A stretch of 64,000 bases of DNA from Actinacidiphila acididurans (GTDB lineage Bacteria; Actinomycetota; Actinomycetes; Streptomycetales; Streptomycetaceae). Both the position numbers and the translations under genes were made by a program. This document shows positions 14,516 through 22,522 of the stretch, one piece after another. Positions within the stretch are counted from its first letter, which is position 1, and every line of letters begins with the position of its first letter. The notes beneath the pieces were generated by a model. It was not told the DNA's origin and searched no databases. It saw nothing but the letters and a program-made list of their open reading frames with translations. The stretch covers positions 339,926 through 403,925 of the forward strand of contig NZ_JADKYB010000008.1 of NCBI RefSeq assembly GCF_016918855.1. Direction: 5' to 3'.

Positions 14516-15967
14516 TCATGCGGTCCCCATTCCGGTCACCGTGGCGGTGACCGCTTCAGTGATGTCTCCGTCGGGCCAGCGCAGCCCGACCCCGCGGCCG
14601 CCGGTCAGTTCCCCGCACACCGCGCCGGTCGCCGGACCCGCGGGCAGCGCGGGCGCGCCCGGTTCGTCCGCGGTGAGCACGGCGAAGCCGGGGAAGCAGG
14701 TCAGCCAGTCGCCCATGGTCGCGGCACGCGGCCGCGGCACGGCGGCCACGTCGAGCACCGCGCCGCAGCCGCTCGCCTCGGCCAGCATCCCCAGCGTCCC
14801 GGCGATCCCGGCCATGGACACGTCCTTGGCGGCCGCGGGCCGGGCGGCGGCCACCGCGCCCGTCATCGCGCGCAGTTCGCCGGAGCGGCGGTGGGAGGAC
14901 GAGTCCCACTGCCGGCCCCGGTAGCCCGGCCGCCAGGCCCCGCCGAGGTCGGCGGTGAGCCGGACCGCGTGCCCCGGCCGGCCGCCACCGCCCGGCACCG
15001 GACGGCGGGTCCGGCCGAGCGCGGTCACCGACAGGGCGGCCGGCACCCCCAGTTGGGTGTGCCCGCCGAGCACGGGCACGCCGTACGCCCGCGCAGCCCG
15101 TTCCAGCCCGGCCAGGATGGCCGCCGCGTGCGCGGTGTCCCGGGCGCCCACCGCGTCCAGCAGGCCCAGCGGCGAAGCGCCCATCGCCGCCAAGTCGTTG
15201 ACGTTGACCAGGACCGAGCACCAGCCCGCCCACTCCGGGTCCCGCTCGACCATCGACGGCACAATGGCGTCGCACGCGGCGATCACATCGGTGCCCGGGA
15301 CCGGCGCGCCGTCGTCGCCGACGAAGCCGGGGCCGCCGAGCGCGGGCGTCCCGGCGGCCCGCAGACCGGAGAGCAGCGGTCCCAGCGGGGACTTGACGGC
15401 CGCCGAGAGGGCCGCGATCCGCTCGACCGGCCAGCGCATCAGGACGTGCGGCGCGCCCGCGACCGTGACGTCGCGCACCCGCTGCCAGCCCAGTCTCCGG
15501 AACAGCGCCTCGCCGCGGGCCTGCACCGTGGCGTCGAACCGCAGCACGCCCGCGGCCTCCGCCCGGGCGCAGGCCGCGCGGACCAGCGCCGCCCCGATGC
15601 CGCGTCCGCCGCGCACCCGGCGGGTCACGACCAGCCGCCCGCCCTGCCACCAGCCCAGGTCCGGCCCGTCGTCCACCGGGCCGAGCCGGACCCCGCCGAC
15701 CACCGTGCCCTGGTCGTCCCGGGCGATCAGCACGATCGTACGGGGGTCGCCGTCGCGCCCGTCGCGGTCGTCGGCGGCGAACAGCTCCTGTTCGTGGACG
15801 AAGGTCTCCCGGCGCAGCCGCAGGTAGGCGGCCAGGTCCGCCCGGCCGTCCGCCTCCTCGATCCGGAAGGCGGGCCGGCGGGCCAGGGTGCTGCGGTCGC
15901 CGAGCAGCGCCAGGATGTCCTGCGGGTGGTCCACGGCCGGCGCGAGCGCGGATCCGTCGAGGTACAC
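14516..15967 (-). CDS. GNAT acetyltransferase / AIR-synthase-like fusion, MSMEG_0567 family
   Basis: A 483-residue two-domain protein. Residues ~35-180 are a GNAT N-acetyltransferase ('YLRLRRETFVHEQELF', 'VVGGVRLGPVDD', 'LVVTRRVRGGRGIGAALVRAACARAEAAG'). Residues ~190-480 are an AIR synthase/PurM-like ATP-binding domain ('DVIAACDAIVPSMV', 'VNVNDLAAMGASPLGLLDAVG', 'GGHTQLG', 'AAAKDVSMAGIAGTLGMLAEASGCGAVLDV'). In cyanobacteria these are separate genes (sll0786, sll0787); the fusion is the actinobacterial form known from MSMEG_0567. It probably activates and acylates an intermediate of the Nit1C pathway; the substrate is unknown. It starts 4 nt after the radical SAM stop. Confidence 0.87.
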   Translation of the reverse strand: MYLDGSALAPAVDHPQDILALLGDRSTLARRPAFRIEEADGRADLAAYLRLRRETFVHEQELFAADDRDGRDGDPRTIVLIARDDQGTVVGGVRLGPVDDGPDLGWWQGGRLVVTRRVRGGRGIGAALVRAACARAEAAGVLRFDATVQARGEALFRRLGWQRVRDVTVAGAPHVLMRWPVERIAALSAAVKSPLGPLLSGLRAAGTPALGGPGFVGDDGAPVPGTDVIAACDAIVPSMVERDPEWAGWCSVLVNVNDLAAMGASPLGLLDAVGARDTAHAAAILAGLERAARAYGVPVLGGHTQLGVPAALSVTALGRTRRPVPGGGGRPGHAVRLTADLGGAWRPGYRGRQWDSSSHRRSGELRAMTGAVAAARPAAAKDVSMAGIAGTLGMLAEASGCGAVLDVAAVPRPRAATMGDWLTCFPGFAVLTADEPGAPALPAGPATGAVCGELTGGRGVGLRWPDGDITEAVTATVTGMGTA

Positions 15968-15971
15968 CGCG

Positions 15972-17057
15972 TCACCCGCCCGCTGCCGGCAGCACGCTGC
16001 ACGCCCCGCACGCCGCGCAGCCGGCCCGCTGGTCGGCGCCGCGCATTCCGGCCGCGCTCAGCTTGTCCGCCACGCCGCGCGTGACGTACCGCAGCACTTC
16101 CGCGCTCGGCGCGCCGATCCCGTCGCGGGCGGCCAGCGTGCCGCGCATCGGCCGGAAGGGCACCACGAACGGGTACACGCCCCGTTCGATCAGCCGCCCC
16201 GCACCCGCGATCAGCTCGTCCGGGTCCTCGCCCAGGCCCACCAGCAGGTAGGTGGAGACCCGGTTGCGGCCGAAGACCCGTACCGCCTCGTCCCACGCCG
16301 CCTCGTACTCCGCCATGGGCACGGTCGACTTGCCCGGCATCCAGGCCCTGCGCACCTCGTCGTCCAGCGCCTCGGCGTGGATGCCGATGGCGGTGGCCCC
16401 GGCGTCCCGCAACTCCCGGATCCAGGCCAGGTCGCCGGGCGGCTCGCACTGCACCTGCACCGGCAGCCCGGGCACGGCCGCGAGCACCGCCCGCACCGAC
16501 CGGGCCAGGGCACGGGCGCCGCGGTCCGGCCCGGTGGTGGTGCCGGTGGTCATCACCATCTGCCGCACGCCGTCCAGCCGCACGGCCGCCTCGGCGACCT
16601 CGGCGAGCTGCGCCGGGGTCTTGGCGGCCACGGTGGCGCCCGCGCGCAGCGACTCCTCGATGGTGCAGAAGCGGCAGCGGTCGGCCTCGGCGTAGCGGAT
16701 GCAGGTCTGCACGACGGTGGTGGCGAGCACGTCGGCGCCGTGCAGGCGGGCGATCCGCTCGTACGGGATCCCGTCGGCGGTCGTCAGGTCGTAGAACCTC
16801 GGCCGCCGCACAGGGGTCAGGGTGAGCCCGGTGTCCTGGTCGCCGAGCCACACCCGGCCGTCGCGCACCGAGTAGGGGCTGTTCGGGTTGCGGGGGAGGG
16901 CGGCGCCGGCACCGTCGACCAGGACGTGGCCGTCGTCGCTGGGCCCCGCGCCGTCCGGCCGGCGCACGGGTGTCTCCAGCGCCACTCCGTGCAGGGCGAG
17001 TTCGGCGCGGGTCGCGATCCGCACGTCCACCGCCGTCGATCCGGTGCCAACGCTCAC
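15972..17057 (-). CDS. Radical SAM protein, MSMEG_0568 family
   Basis: A 361-residue radical SAM enzyme. The cluster-binding cysteines are Cys119, Cys128 and Cys131 ('CIRYAEADRCRFC'), an expanded C-x8-C-x2-C spacing instead of the common CxxxCxxC. Downstream are 'VMTTGTTTGPDRG', 'GLPVQVQCEPPGDLAWI', 'GIHAEALDDEVRRAWMPGKS' and 'VSTYLLVGLGEDPDELI', similar to biotin/lipoate synthase-like members. The C-terminus has extra cysteines ('RAGCAACGACSVLPAAGG') that could bind a second metal centre. It likely performs the key bond-forming step of the pathway; chemistry is not established from sequence. GTG/ATG choice at the N-terminus is uncertain. Confidence 0.87.
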   Translation of the reverse strand: MSVGTGSTAVDVRIATRAELALHGVALETPVRRPDGAGPSDDGHVLVDGAGAALPRNPNSPYSVRDGRVWLGDQDTGLTLTPVRRPRFYDLTTADGIPYERIARLHGADVLATTVVQTCIRYAEADRCRFCTIEESLRAGATVAAKTPAQLAEVAEAAVRLDGVRQMVMTTGTTTGPDRGARALARSVRAVLAAVPGLPVQVQCEPPGDLAWIRELRDAGATAIGIHAEALDDEVRRAWMPGKSTVPMAEYEAAWDEAVRVFGRNRVSTYLLVGLGEDPDELIAGAGRLIERGVYPFVVPFRPMRGTLAARDGIGAPSAEVLRYVTRGVADKLSAAGMRGADQRAGCAACGACSVLPAAGG

Positions 17058-17067
17058 GGTGTGCCCC

Positions 17068-17607
17068 TCAGAGCTGGTAGGTGGAGTTGATGATGGCGCC
17101 CTTGCGCGCGTAGTGGATCAGCGCGTCCTGGACGTCGAGCGGGTGGGTGGGGATGACGCCCTCGATCAGGTCCTCCTCCCGGGCGCCGTGCAGGGACAGC
17201 CCGAACCGGCAGCAGTAGACCTTGCCGCCCTCGGTGATGAACGTCCGGAGCTGGTTGTTGATGTTGTGCTCGCCGGGGAACGCGGAGTTGCCGGTGGTCG
17301 GGAAGCCGCGGGTGGCCAGGCAGTTGAGGGAGCCGGGGCCGTAGAAGTAGATGGCGGTCTCGAAGCCCTTGCGCAGCGCGCGGGTGGCCTGGAGGACCGC
17401 GACGAAGGACACCGACGACTCGTGGGCGATGCCGTGCACGAGGGTGAAGTACGACTCGCCGTTCTCCGCCCGGTAGTCGGGGAAGACCTTGGTCGAGCCG
17501 TAGATGCTGGAGCCCTCGGGAAGCGAGGGGTGCGGGATCTCAGCCAGCGACTTCTGCTCGGCCTCGGTGAGGTCGGCGGACACGGCGGGAAGGGCGGATT
17601 CGGACAT
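17068..17607 (-). CDS. MSMEG_0572/Sll0783 family nitrogen starvation response protein
   Basis: A 179-residue member of the Sll0783/MSMEG_0572 family: 'VFPDYRAENGESYFTLVHGIAHESSVSFVAVLQATRALRKGFETAIYFYGPGSLNCLATRGFPTTGNSAFPGEHNINNQLRTFI...GKVYCCRFGLSLHG'. The fold is DsrE-like by appearance. Sll0783 is induced under nitrogen starvation in Synechocystis and affects PHB accumulation; the molecular role is unknown. Conserved Cys residues ('YCCRF') are visible. It starts 124 nt after the amidohydrolase stop, the largest gap within the operon, so a second promoter here is possible. Confidence 0.88.
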   Translation of the reverse strand: MSESALPAVSADLTEAEQKSLAEIPHPSLPEGSSIYGSTKVFPDYRAENGESYFTLVHGIAHESSVSFVAVLQATRALRKGFETAIYFYGPGSLNCLATRGFPTTGNSAFPGEHNINNQLRTFITEGGKVYCCRFGLSLHGAREEDLIEGVIPTHPLDVQDALIHYARKGAIINSTYQL

Positions 17608-17731
17608 GGGTGTCTCCTGGCGGGGGGTTCGGGGGTCACGGAGGTACGAGGGCTGCGGAGGTACGGTCGCGGGGCCGCGGACGGCGGGTCGCGGATGAGG
17701 GGGCGGGTCGGTGCCGGAGTCGGGGCCGGGG

Positions 17732-18568
17732 TCAGTCGTAGAGCGCGGCGAAGGTGTCCCGGAAGACGCGCTCGCCCAGTTCGCCGCCGGCCGTCGCCGC
17801 GGCGAGCCGGGCGTACTCCCCGGCGAAGTCGCCCCACGGCTGGTCGCTGGCGAAGAGCACCCGGTCGTGGCCGATGCCGCGGTGCTCGATCTCCCGGGCC
17901 AGCCAGCGGGGCGCGAAGCCGATGGCCCAGGAGAGGTCGGTGTAGACGCGTTTGCCGGCCGCGATCCAGTCGAAGAACCGGCCGCCGGCCAGCTTGATGT
18001 GGCCGCTCATCCCGCCGCCGAAGTGCACCAGGTGCACCGCGACGGTGTCGGCGTACTGCTCCACCAGGTGGCCGACCTGGTCGATGTCGGAGGCGGCGCC
18101 GGGCGAGGTGTGCACGTGCACCACCAGGCCGTACCGCCCGGCGGTGGCGAAGATCCGGTCGAGCTGCGGGCGGCAGGCCGGGTCGGTGGGGCGCCCGCCG
18201 AGCAGGAAGCTGAGCTTGAGCGCCTTCACGCCCCGCTCGCCGGCCAGGGCGAGCGCCTTTTCGGTGCGCGCCTCGTCCTCCGGGCGCGGCGAGACCCACA
18301 GCCCGGCCCGGATCCGGTCGTCGCGCTGCGCGGCCTCGACGGCCAGTTCGTTGAAGGAGAAGGCGATCGCCGGGTCCGGCACGCCGTAGTTGGGGATGAC
18401 CAGGGCGCGTTCGGTGCCCTCTGCGTCCAGGTCGGCGATGAGCTGTGCGACGGTGGCCCGGGCGGTGGTGTCCGGGCCGACCGGCGGCCCGCCGTAGAAG
18501 GGGTACGCGGGCAGTACGCCGATGTGGCGGTGGGCGTCGGACACGGGCGCGGTCGTCGTGGTGATCAT
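17732..18568 (-). CDS. Amidohydrolase-family protein in Nit1C operon
   Basis: A 278-residue metal-dependent hydrolase of the amidohydrolase-2 (TIM-barrel) type. It shows the N-terminal 'SDAHRHIGVLP' (metal-site HxH), 'VKALKLSFLLGG', 'GLVVHVHTSPGA' (His ligand), 'HLVHFGGGMSGH' and the late 'VLFASDQPWGD' (catalytic/metal Asp). Decarboxylases and lactonases share this fold, so the reaction could be hydrolysis or decarboxylation. It is not among the core Nit1C proteins I know, but its position 13 nt after the flavoprotein gene makes it part of this operon. Confidence 0.75.
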   Translation of the reverse strand: MITTTTAPVSDAHRHIGVLPAYPFYGGPPVGPDTTARATVAQLIADLDAEGTERALVIPNYGVPDPAIAFSFNELAVEAAQRDDRIRAGLWVSPRPEDEARTEKALALAGERGVKALKLSFLLGGRPTDPACRPQLDRIFATAGRYGLVVHVHTSPGAASDIDQVGHLVEQYADTVAVHLVHFGGGMSGHIKLAGGRFFDWIAAGKRVYTDLSWAIGFAPRWLAREIEHRGIGHDRVLFASDQPWGDFAGEYARLAAATAGGELGERVFRDTFAALYD

Positions 18569-18581
18569 GGCGCGGCTCCCC

Positions 18582-19895
18582 TCAGCCCACCGGCAGCGCG
18601 GTGGTCAACTCGGCGGGCGCGCCGGTCAGGGTGCCGCAGACATCGGCGTACCGGCGCGAGGCGTCGATGTGGTTCGCCAGGAACTCCGCGTCACGGCCCA
18701 CCGCCTCGAACCGTCCCGACCCCCACGACCACTGCCAGGGCAGGCCCAGGAAGTACAGGCCCGGGGTGCTGGTGATGCCGCGCCAGTGCATCGGGTAGCC
18801 GCGGCCGTCGAAGGCCGGAACCTCGATCCAGCGGTGGTCGCGGGTGAATCCGGTGCACCAGATCACGCCGGTGATCCCGGCCTCAGCGAGGTCGAGCCGG
18901 GCCGGTCCCGGCGGCGGCCGCCACACGGGCGTGTACCGCGGCTCGTCCGGCGCGCCGATCCCGCGCGCGGCGATGTACGCGTCGATCGCGTCCTTGATGC
19001 CCTCGGCCACCGCGTCCGCGTGGTCGAGGTCGGCCGCCAGGCCGGCGCCGAACTCCAGCGCGCGGCCGTCGATCCCGGTCAGCCGCCCGTACAGCCGCAT
19101 CCCGTCCCGGGCGAAGGCCCGCAGGTCGATGTCCCGGCCGCCGTCGCGCCCGGTGACGTAGTGGTTGACCCGCATCCGTACTGCGCCGGCGTCCTCGAAC
19201 TCGTCGATGGACCTGGCGTAGTGCCCCATCTCGTCCAGCCAGGCCACGCAGTCCCGGCCGCGGTAGAAGCGGGCCACCCGCGGCGCGCTGCCCACCGCCA
19301 GGTGGACCGTGCGCCCCGCCAGGTGCAGGTCCTCGGCTATCTGGCAGCCGGACTGGCCGGTGCCGACCACCAGCACCGCGCCGTCGGGGAGCTGGTCCGG
19401 GCCGCGGTAGGCGGAGGAGTGGAGCTGCGCGATCCCGGCCGGCAGCCGCTGGGCCATCACCGGCACCGAGGGGGTGTGGTAGGGGCCGGTGGCCACCACC
19501 ACCTGGCCGGCGGTGATGTCCCCCGCCGTGGTAGCCAGTTCGAAGATCCCGGCCGGCGAGCGCCGCAGCCCGGTGACGCGGACCCCCTCCACCAGCGGCG
19601 GCCGGAAGTGCGCCGCGTAGTCCTGGAGGTAGCGGACGATCTCGTCACGGACCATGAAGCCGTGCGGGTCCGTGCCCCGGTAGGGGAAACCCGGCAGCTT
19701 GCACTGCCAGTTGGGAGTGACCAGGCAGAAGGAGTCCCAGCGGCGCTCGCGCCACTCGTGGCCCACCTCGTGCGCCTCGATCACCACATGCTCGACGCCG
19801 CGCTCGCGCAGGCAGTAGCTGACCGACAGCCCGGCCTGGCCGCCGCCGACGACGGCCACCGGGTAGTGGGTCCCGCCCGGCCACCGCGCGCTCAC
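18582..19895 (-). CDS. Flavin-dependent oxidoreductase, MSMEG_0569 family
   Basis: A 437-residue flavin monooxygenase-like protein. It has an N-terminal FAD-binding 'VAVVGGGQAGLSVSYCL' and a second nucleotide-binding 'VLVVGTGQSGCQIAEDL' near residue 175. Other marks are 'WQCKLPGFPYRGTDPHGFM', 'VVVATGPYHTPSVP' and the late 'GVIWCTGFTRDHRWIEVPAFDGRGYPMHWRGITSTPGLYFLGLPWQWSWGSG'. It matches the MSMEG_0569 family of Nit1C clusters, relatives of N-oxidising monooxygenases. It would oxidise a pathway intermediate with NADPH and O2. The GTG start overlaps the upstream stop by 4 nt. Confidence 0.88.
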   Translation of the reverse strand: MSARWPGGTHYPVAVVGGGQAGLSVSYCLRERGVEHVVIEAHEVGHEWRERRWDSFCLVTPNWQCKLPGFPYRGTDPHGFMVRDEIVRYLQDYAAHFRPPLVEGVRVTGLRRSPAGIFELATTAGDITAGQVVVATGPYHTPSVPVMAQRLPAGIAQLHSSAYRGPDQLPDGAVLVVGTGQSGCQIAEDLHLAGRTVHLAVGSAPRVARFYRGRDCVAWLDEMGHYARSIDEFEDAGAVRMRVNHYVTGRDGGRDIDLRAFARDGMRLYGRLTGIDGRALEFGAGLAADLDHADAVAEGIKDAIDAYIAARGIGAPDEPRYTPVWRPPPGPARLDLAEAGITGVIWCTGFTRDHRWIEVPAFDGRGYPMHWRGITSTPGLYFLGLPWQWSWGSGRFEAVGRDAEFLANHIDASRRYADVCGTLTGAPAELTTALPVG

Positions 19896-20197
19896 CGCGG
19901 GCTCCCGTCGGCGTTCACGATCGACTCGACGGTGACCTTCGCCCCGGCCTGTCCCGCGTACCCCGCGGCGACCCGCTCGATCCGCGTGAGCTGGTCGGAC
20001 GCGCCGGTGCAGGCGAAGCCGTACGTGGCCCGCACCCGGTCGCTCGCGATCCCCAGCGCGGTACGGCTGCGCCCCACGAAGTCCGCGAGGTCGTACACCG
20101 CGCCCGCCGTGACGTAGTCTTCGACCACGGTGGAGGGCGAGTAGCAGCGCTCGGTCGTGCCGTCGGGCCAGCGCACATGGAAATAGATCTCAGGCAT
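19892..20197 (-). CDS. MSMEG_0570 family nitrogen starvation response protein
   Basis: A 101-residue protein, first gene of the operon: 'PEIYFHVRWPDGTTERCYSPSTVVEDYVTAGAVYDLADFVGRSRTALGIASDRVRATYGFACTGASDQLTRIE'. It matches the small MSMEG_0570 family that accompanies Nit1C genes; no enzymatic function is known. I take the ATG at 20197 because AAGGA lies 6-7 nt upstream and MPEIYFHVRWPDG is the conserved N-terminus. A longer in-frame start at 20290 would read through the leader hairpin. Confidence 0.85.
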   Translation of the reverse strand: MPEIYFHVRWPDGTTERCYSPSTVVEDYVTAGAVYDLADFVGRSRTALGIASDRVRATYGFACTGASDQLTRIERVAAGYAGQAGAKVTVESIVNADGSPR

Positions 20198-20220
20198 GAC
20201 GTCCTTCCATGCGGGGCGCC

Positions 20221-20236
20221 GAGGTGCCGACACCTC
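20221..20236 (-). promoter_or_regulatory. Leader hairpin before Nit1C operon
   Basis: GAGGTG and CACCTC form a 6-bp stem with a 4-nt loop about 24 nt upstream of the first start codon. It may influence translation or mRNA stability of the operon. Confidence 0.3.
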
Positions 20237-20276
20237 GCCGCCGCGTTGTGGGCACCACTTCAGCCAGCGGCGATTA

Positions 20277-20294
20277 CCGGATGGCGTCATCCGG
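20277..20294. promoter_or_regulatory. Palindrome CCGGATG-N4-CATCCGG, candidate operator
   Basis: A perfect 7-bp inverted repeat around GCGT, 80 nt upstream of the Nit1C start, in the region shared with the divergent sensor kinase gene. It could be an operator for the neighbouring NarL-type regulator or another factor. A hairpin role is also possible. Confidence 0.4.
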
Positions 20295-20348
20295 AATAAA
20301 GGGGCGTTACAGAGTCCTCACAGTGGGTGAGGGTGTGGGTACGCGCTG

Positions 20349-20363
20349 TTGCCTCCGAGGCAA
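20349..20363. promoter_or_regulatory. Palindrome TTGCCTC-C-GAGGCAA, candidate operator
   Basis: A perfect 15-bp palindrome with one central base, midway in the 279-nt divergent region between the Nit1C operon and the two-component genes. Its size and symmetry fit a dimeric regulator such as the response regulator encoded at 21658. Confidence 0.4.
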
Positions 20364-20476
20364 AGCCGGCTCGGCCCCGGAACACGCTGAGCTGATGGGA
20401 AATCACCGCCGGTATAGGATTGCGATGCCCGTGCCGGTGGCCGTGATCACGCTGTTCCGCGATTCTGGGGGCGCCC

Positions 20477-21661
20477 ATGCCGCACGACGTCCCGACCGCC
20501 GAGATATCGGTGAGCGCTGTGCTGGACGCGCGCCGCCCGGACATCCTGCGGGCGCTGGAGCGGCGGCTGCGCGAGACGGGCAGCGCGCTGGGCAGCGACC
20601 CTTCCGTACTGCCGGCCTGCATGGAGCGGGCGGACGAACTGCTGGCGGCCACCGTCAGGGAGCTCGACGAGGGGTACGACCGGGGCGGGGAAGCCGGCCT
20701 CGGGCGGGTCCCAAGCAGCTCGTACGGGCCGGTGGGCGCCGGGGGAGCGGCGGACCCGGCGGATCTGGTGGACCGGGCGGATGCCGTGGCTACTCCGGAG
20801 GAACGTGACGAGCCGGACGGCACCCCGGGCCGCGGTGGTCTGCTGATGGACATCGTGCTCAAGGAGTTGCTGCCGCTGGCGGTGCGACGCCCCGAGTTGG
20901 TGCCGGAGATCGGGCGGGCGCTGACCGTGCTGCACCGCAACCTGGCCGCGGACGGCCGGCCGCCCGGGGACTCGTACGACGCCTACATCGTGCGCAGCGC
21001 CCAGGACGCCCGGCAGCGCGAGCGGCGGCGGCTCGCCCGCGAGGTGCACGACGAGTTGGGACACGAACTGAGCATCGCCTTACGGCAGTTGGAGCTGAGT
21101 GAGCTGTACCGGGACGGCGACCCGCAGGCCGCCGCGGAACGGGTCGGCGGGGCGCGGGAGCACCTGGCTTCGGCGCTGCTGATCGCGCGGCGGCTGATCG
21201 CCGAGTTCTCCGAACCGCCGTCGGTGGACCTGGAGAAGGAGATCGTGTCCTTCGCCGACAGCGCGGGTGCGGGGCGTACCGCGGTGCATGTGCGGGTCGC
21301 GGGCAGCCAGTTGCTCATTCCCGACGGGCACCGGCGCGAGCTGTTCCTGATCGTGCGGGAGGCGCTGCGCAACGTGTTCGCGCACGCGGCGGCCGAGGCG
21401 GCGACCGTACGGGTCGACATCACGTCGGAGGCGATCACCGCGGTGGTGGCGGACGACGGCAGGGGGATCGCGCCCGGCGGGCCCGGGCAAGGGGCCGGGT
21501 CCGGGTCCGAGCCAGGATCCGGGTCCGGCGGACGCCGCGGCTTCGGGCTGACCTCGATGCGGGAGCGGGCCGCCGCGCTCGGCGGTACGGTCACGGTCTC
21601 CGGCCCGGTGCCGCCCGCGGGCGCCGGGACCCGGGTCGAGATCCGGCTGCCGCTGCCGTGA
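20477..21661 (+). CDS. Cytosolic NarL-type sensor histidine kinase with TTA codon
   Basis: A 394-residue HisKA_3-type histidine kinase. The phosphoacceptor is His191 in 'REVHDELGHELS'. The ATPase shows an N-box 'REALRNVFAHA', G1 'VADDGRGI', and G2 'GFGLTSMRERAAAL'. No transmembrane segment is visible, so it senses a cytosolic signal through residues 1-165, for which I recognise no domain. Leu202 is encoded by TTA (21080-21082), a codon that is very rare in Streptomyces and needs the bldA tRNA, implying developmental control. It overlaps its response regulator gene by 4 nt. Confidence 0.88.
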   Translation: MPHDVPTAEISVSAVLDARRPDILRALERRLRETGSALGSDPSVLPACMERADELLAATVRELDEGYDRGGEAGLGRVPSSSYGPVGAGGAADPADLVDRADAVATPEERDEPDGTPGRGGLLMDIVLKELLPLAVRRPELVPEIGRALTVLHRNLAADGRPPGDSYDAYIVRSAQDARQRERRRLAREVHDELGHELSIALRQLELSELYRDGDPQAAAERVGGAREHLASALLIARRLIAEFSEPPSVDLEKEIVSFADSAGAGRTAVHVRVAGSQLLIPDGHRRELFLIVREALRNVFAHAAAEAATVRVDITSEAITAVVADDGRGIAPGGPGQGAGSGSEPGSGSGGRRGFGLTSMRERAAALGGTVTVSGPVPPAGAGTRVEIRLPLP

Positions 21662-22377
21662 CCACCGCCGCCGACCGCTCCGGCGCCGCCCGGATCACCA
21701 TCATGCTCGTGGACGACCACGCGATCCTGCGCGAGACGCTGCGCGAATCGCTGAACGCCGAGCCGGGCTTCGAGGTCGTCGCGGACGTCGGCGACGGCAG
21801 CCGGGCGGTGGCCGCGGCCCGTGAACTGCGCCCGGACCTGGTGCTGCTGGACATCGACATGCCCGGCATCCCGGCCGCGCTGGCCGTGCAGCGGCTGTGC
21901 GAGGTCTCGCCCGCCAGCCGGGTGGTGATCCTGAGCATGTACGACTCGCCGGGCTTCGTACGGGACATGCTGCGGCTCGGCGTGCGCGGGTACCTGAGCA
22001 AGGACGTCAGCCGGCAGCACCTGGTGTCGGTGATCCGCAGCGCGATGAGCGACGACCGGGCGGTGCTGGTCTCCGTCCCGGATCCGGCCGCTCTCGGCGC
22101 CGTTGCCGGTACGGCCGAGGCGGAGGGGCCGCTGTCCGCCCGGGAACGCGGTCTGCTGGACCTGGTCGCCAAGGCGCTCAGCAACCGCCAGATCGCCGGG
22201 CGGCTCGGCATCACCGAGGGCACCGTCAAGCGCCACCTGCACAACATTTTCGGCAAGCTCGGCGCGGTGTCCCGTATCGACGCCGTGAACAAGGCTCAGG
22301 ACGCCGGCCTTATCGCCCCGGCCCCCGTCGCCCGCCGCTCCGGACGCGACGCCGCGGACGGCCGCGCGAAGAACTGA
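21658..22377 (+). CDS. NarL/LuxR-type response regulator
   Basis: A 239-residue response regulator. The receiver domain (~13-130) has an acidic pair 'DDH' at 19-21, phosphoacceptor Asp65 ('LLDIDMPG') and Lys in 'YLSKD'. The LuxR-type HTH (~155-215) reads 'LSARERGLLDLVAKALSNRQIAGRLGITEGTVKRHLHNIFGKLGAVSRIDAV'. The GTG start overlaps the kinase stop (GTGA). Targets may include the divergent Nit1C operon or the exporter gene that follows 145 nt later; this is positional inference. Confidence 0.92.
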   Translation: MTTAADRSGAARITIMLVDDHAILRETLRESLNAEPGFEVVADVGDGSRAVAAARELRPDLVLLDIDMPGIPAALAVQRLCEVSPASRVVILSMYDSPGFVRDMLRLGVRGYLSKDVSRQHLVSVIRSAMSDDRAVLVSVPDPAALGAVAGTAEAEGPLSARERGLLDLVAKALSNRQIAGRLGITEGTVKRHLHNIFGKLGAVSRIDAVNKAQDAGLIAPAPVARRSGRDAADGRAKN

Positions 22378-22522
22378 TCCCGCCGGATCCGGCCGGTGTC
22401 ACTTTGGATGTACGGCGCCGAACCTGCGGTGTACCGGGGCCGGTTCGCGCTGGTGGGCGCCCCTACGGTGAATCAGGAGTGCTTGTGCCCCTGGAATGCC
22501 GGAAAATGAGAGGCCCACCCGC

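Noticed and set aside
20198..20290. Longer start (20290) for the first Nit1C gene
   Set aside because: It would add 31 non-conserved residues read through palindromes; the ATG at 20197 has AAGGA in place and matches the family N-terminus.
22496..22522. Earlier ATG for the DHA2 exporter
   Set aside because: It lacks a good ribosome site, whereas GAGAGG precedes the ATG at 22523; not decisive.
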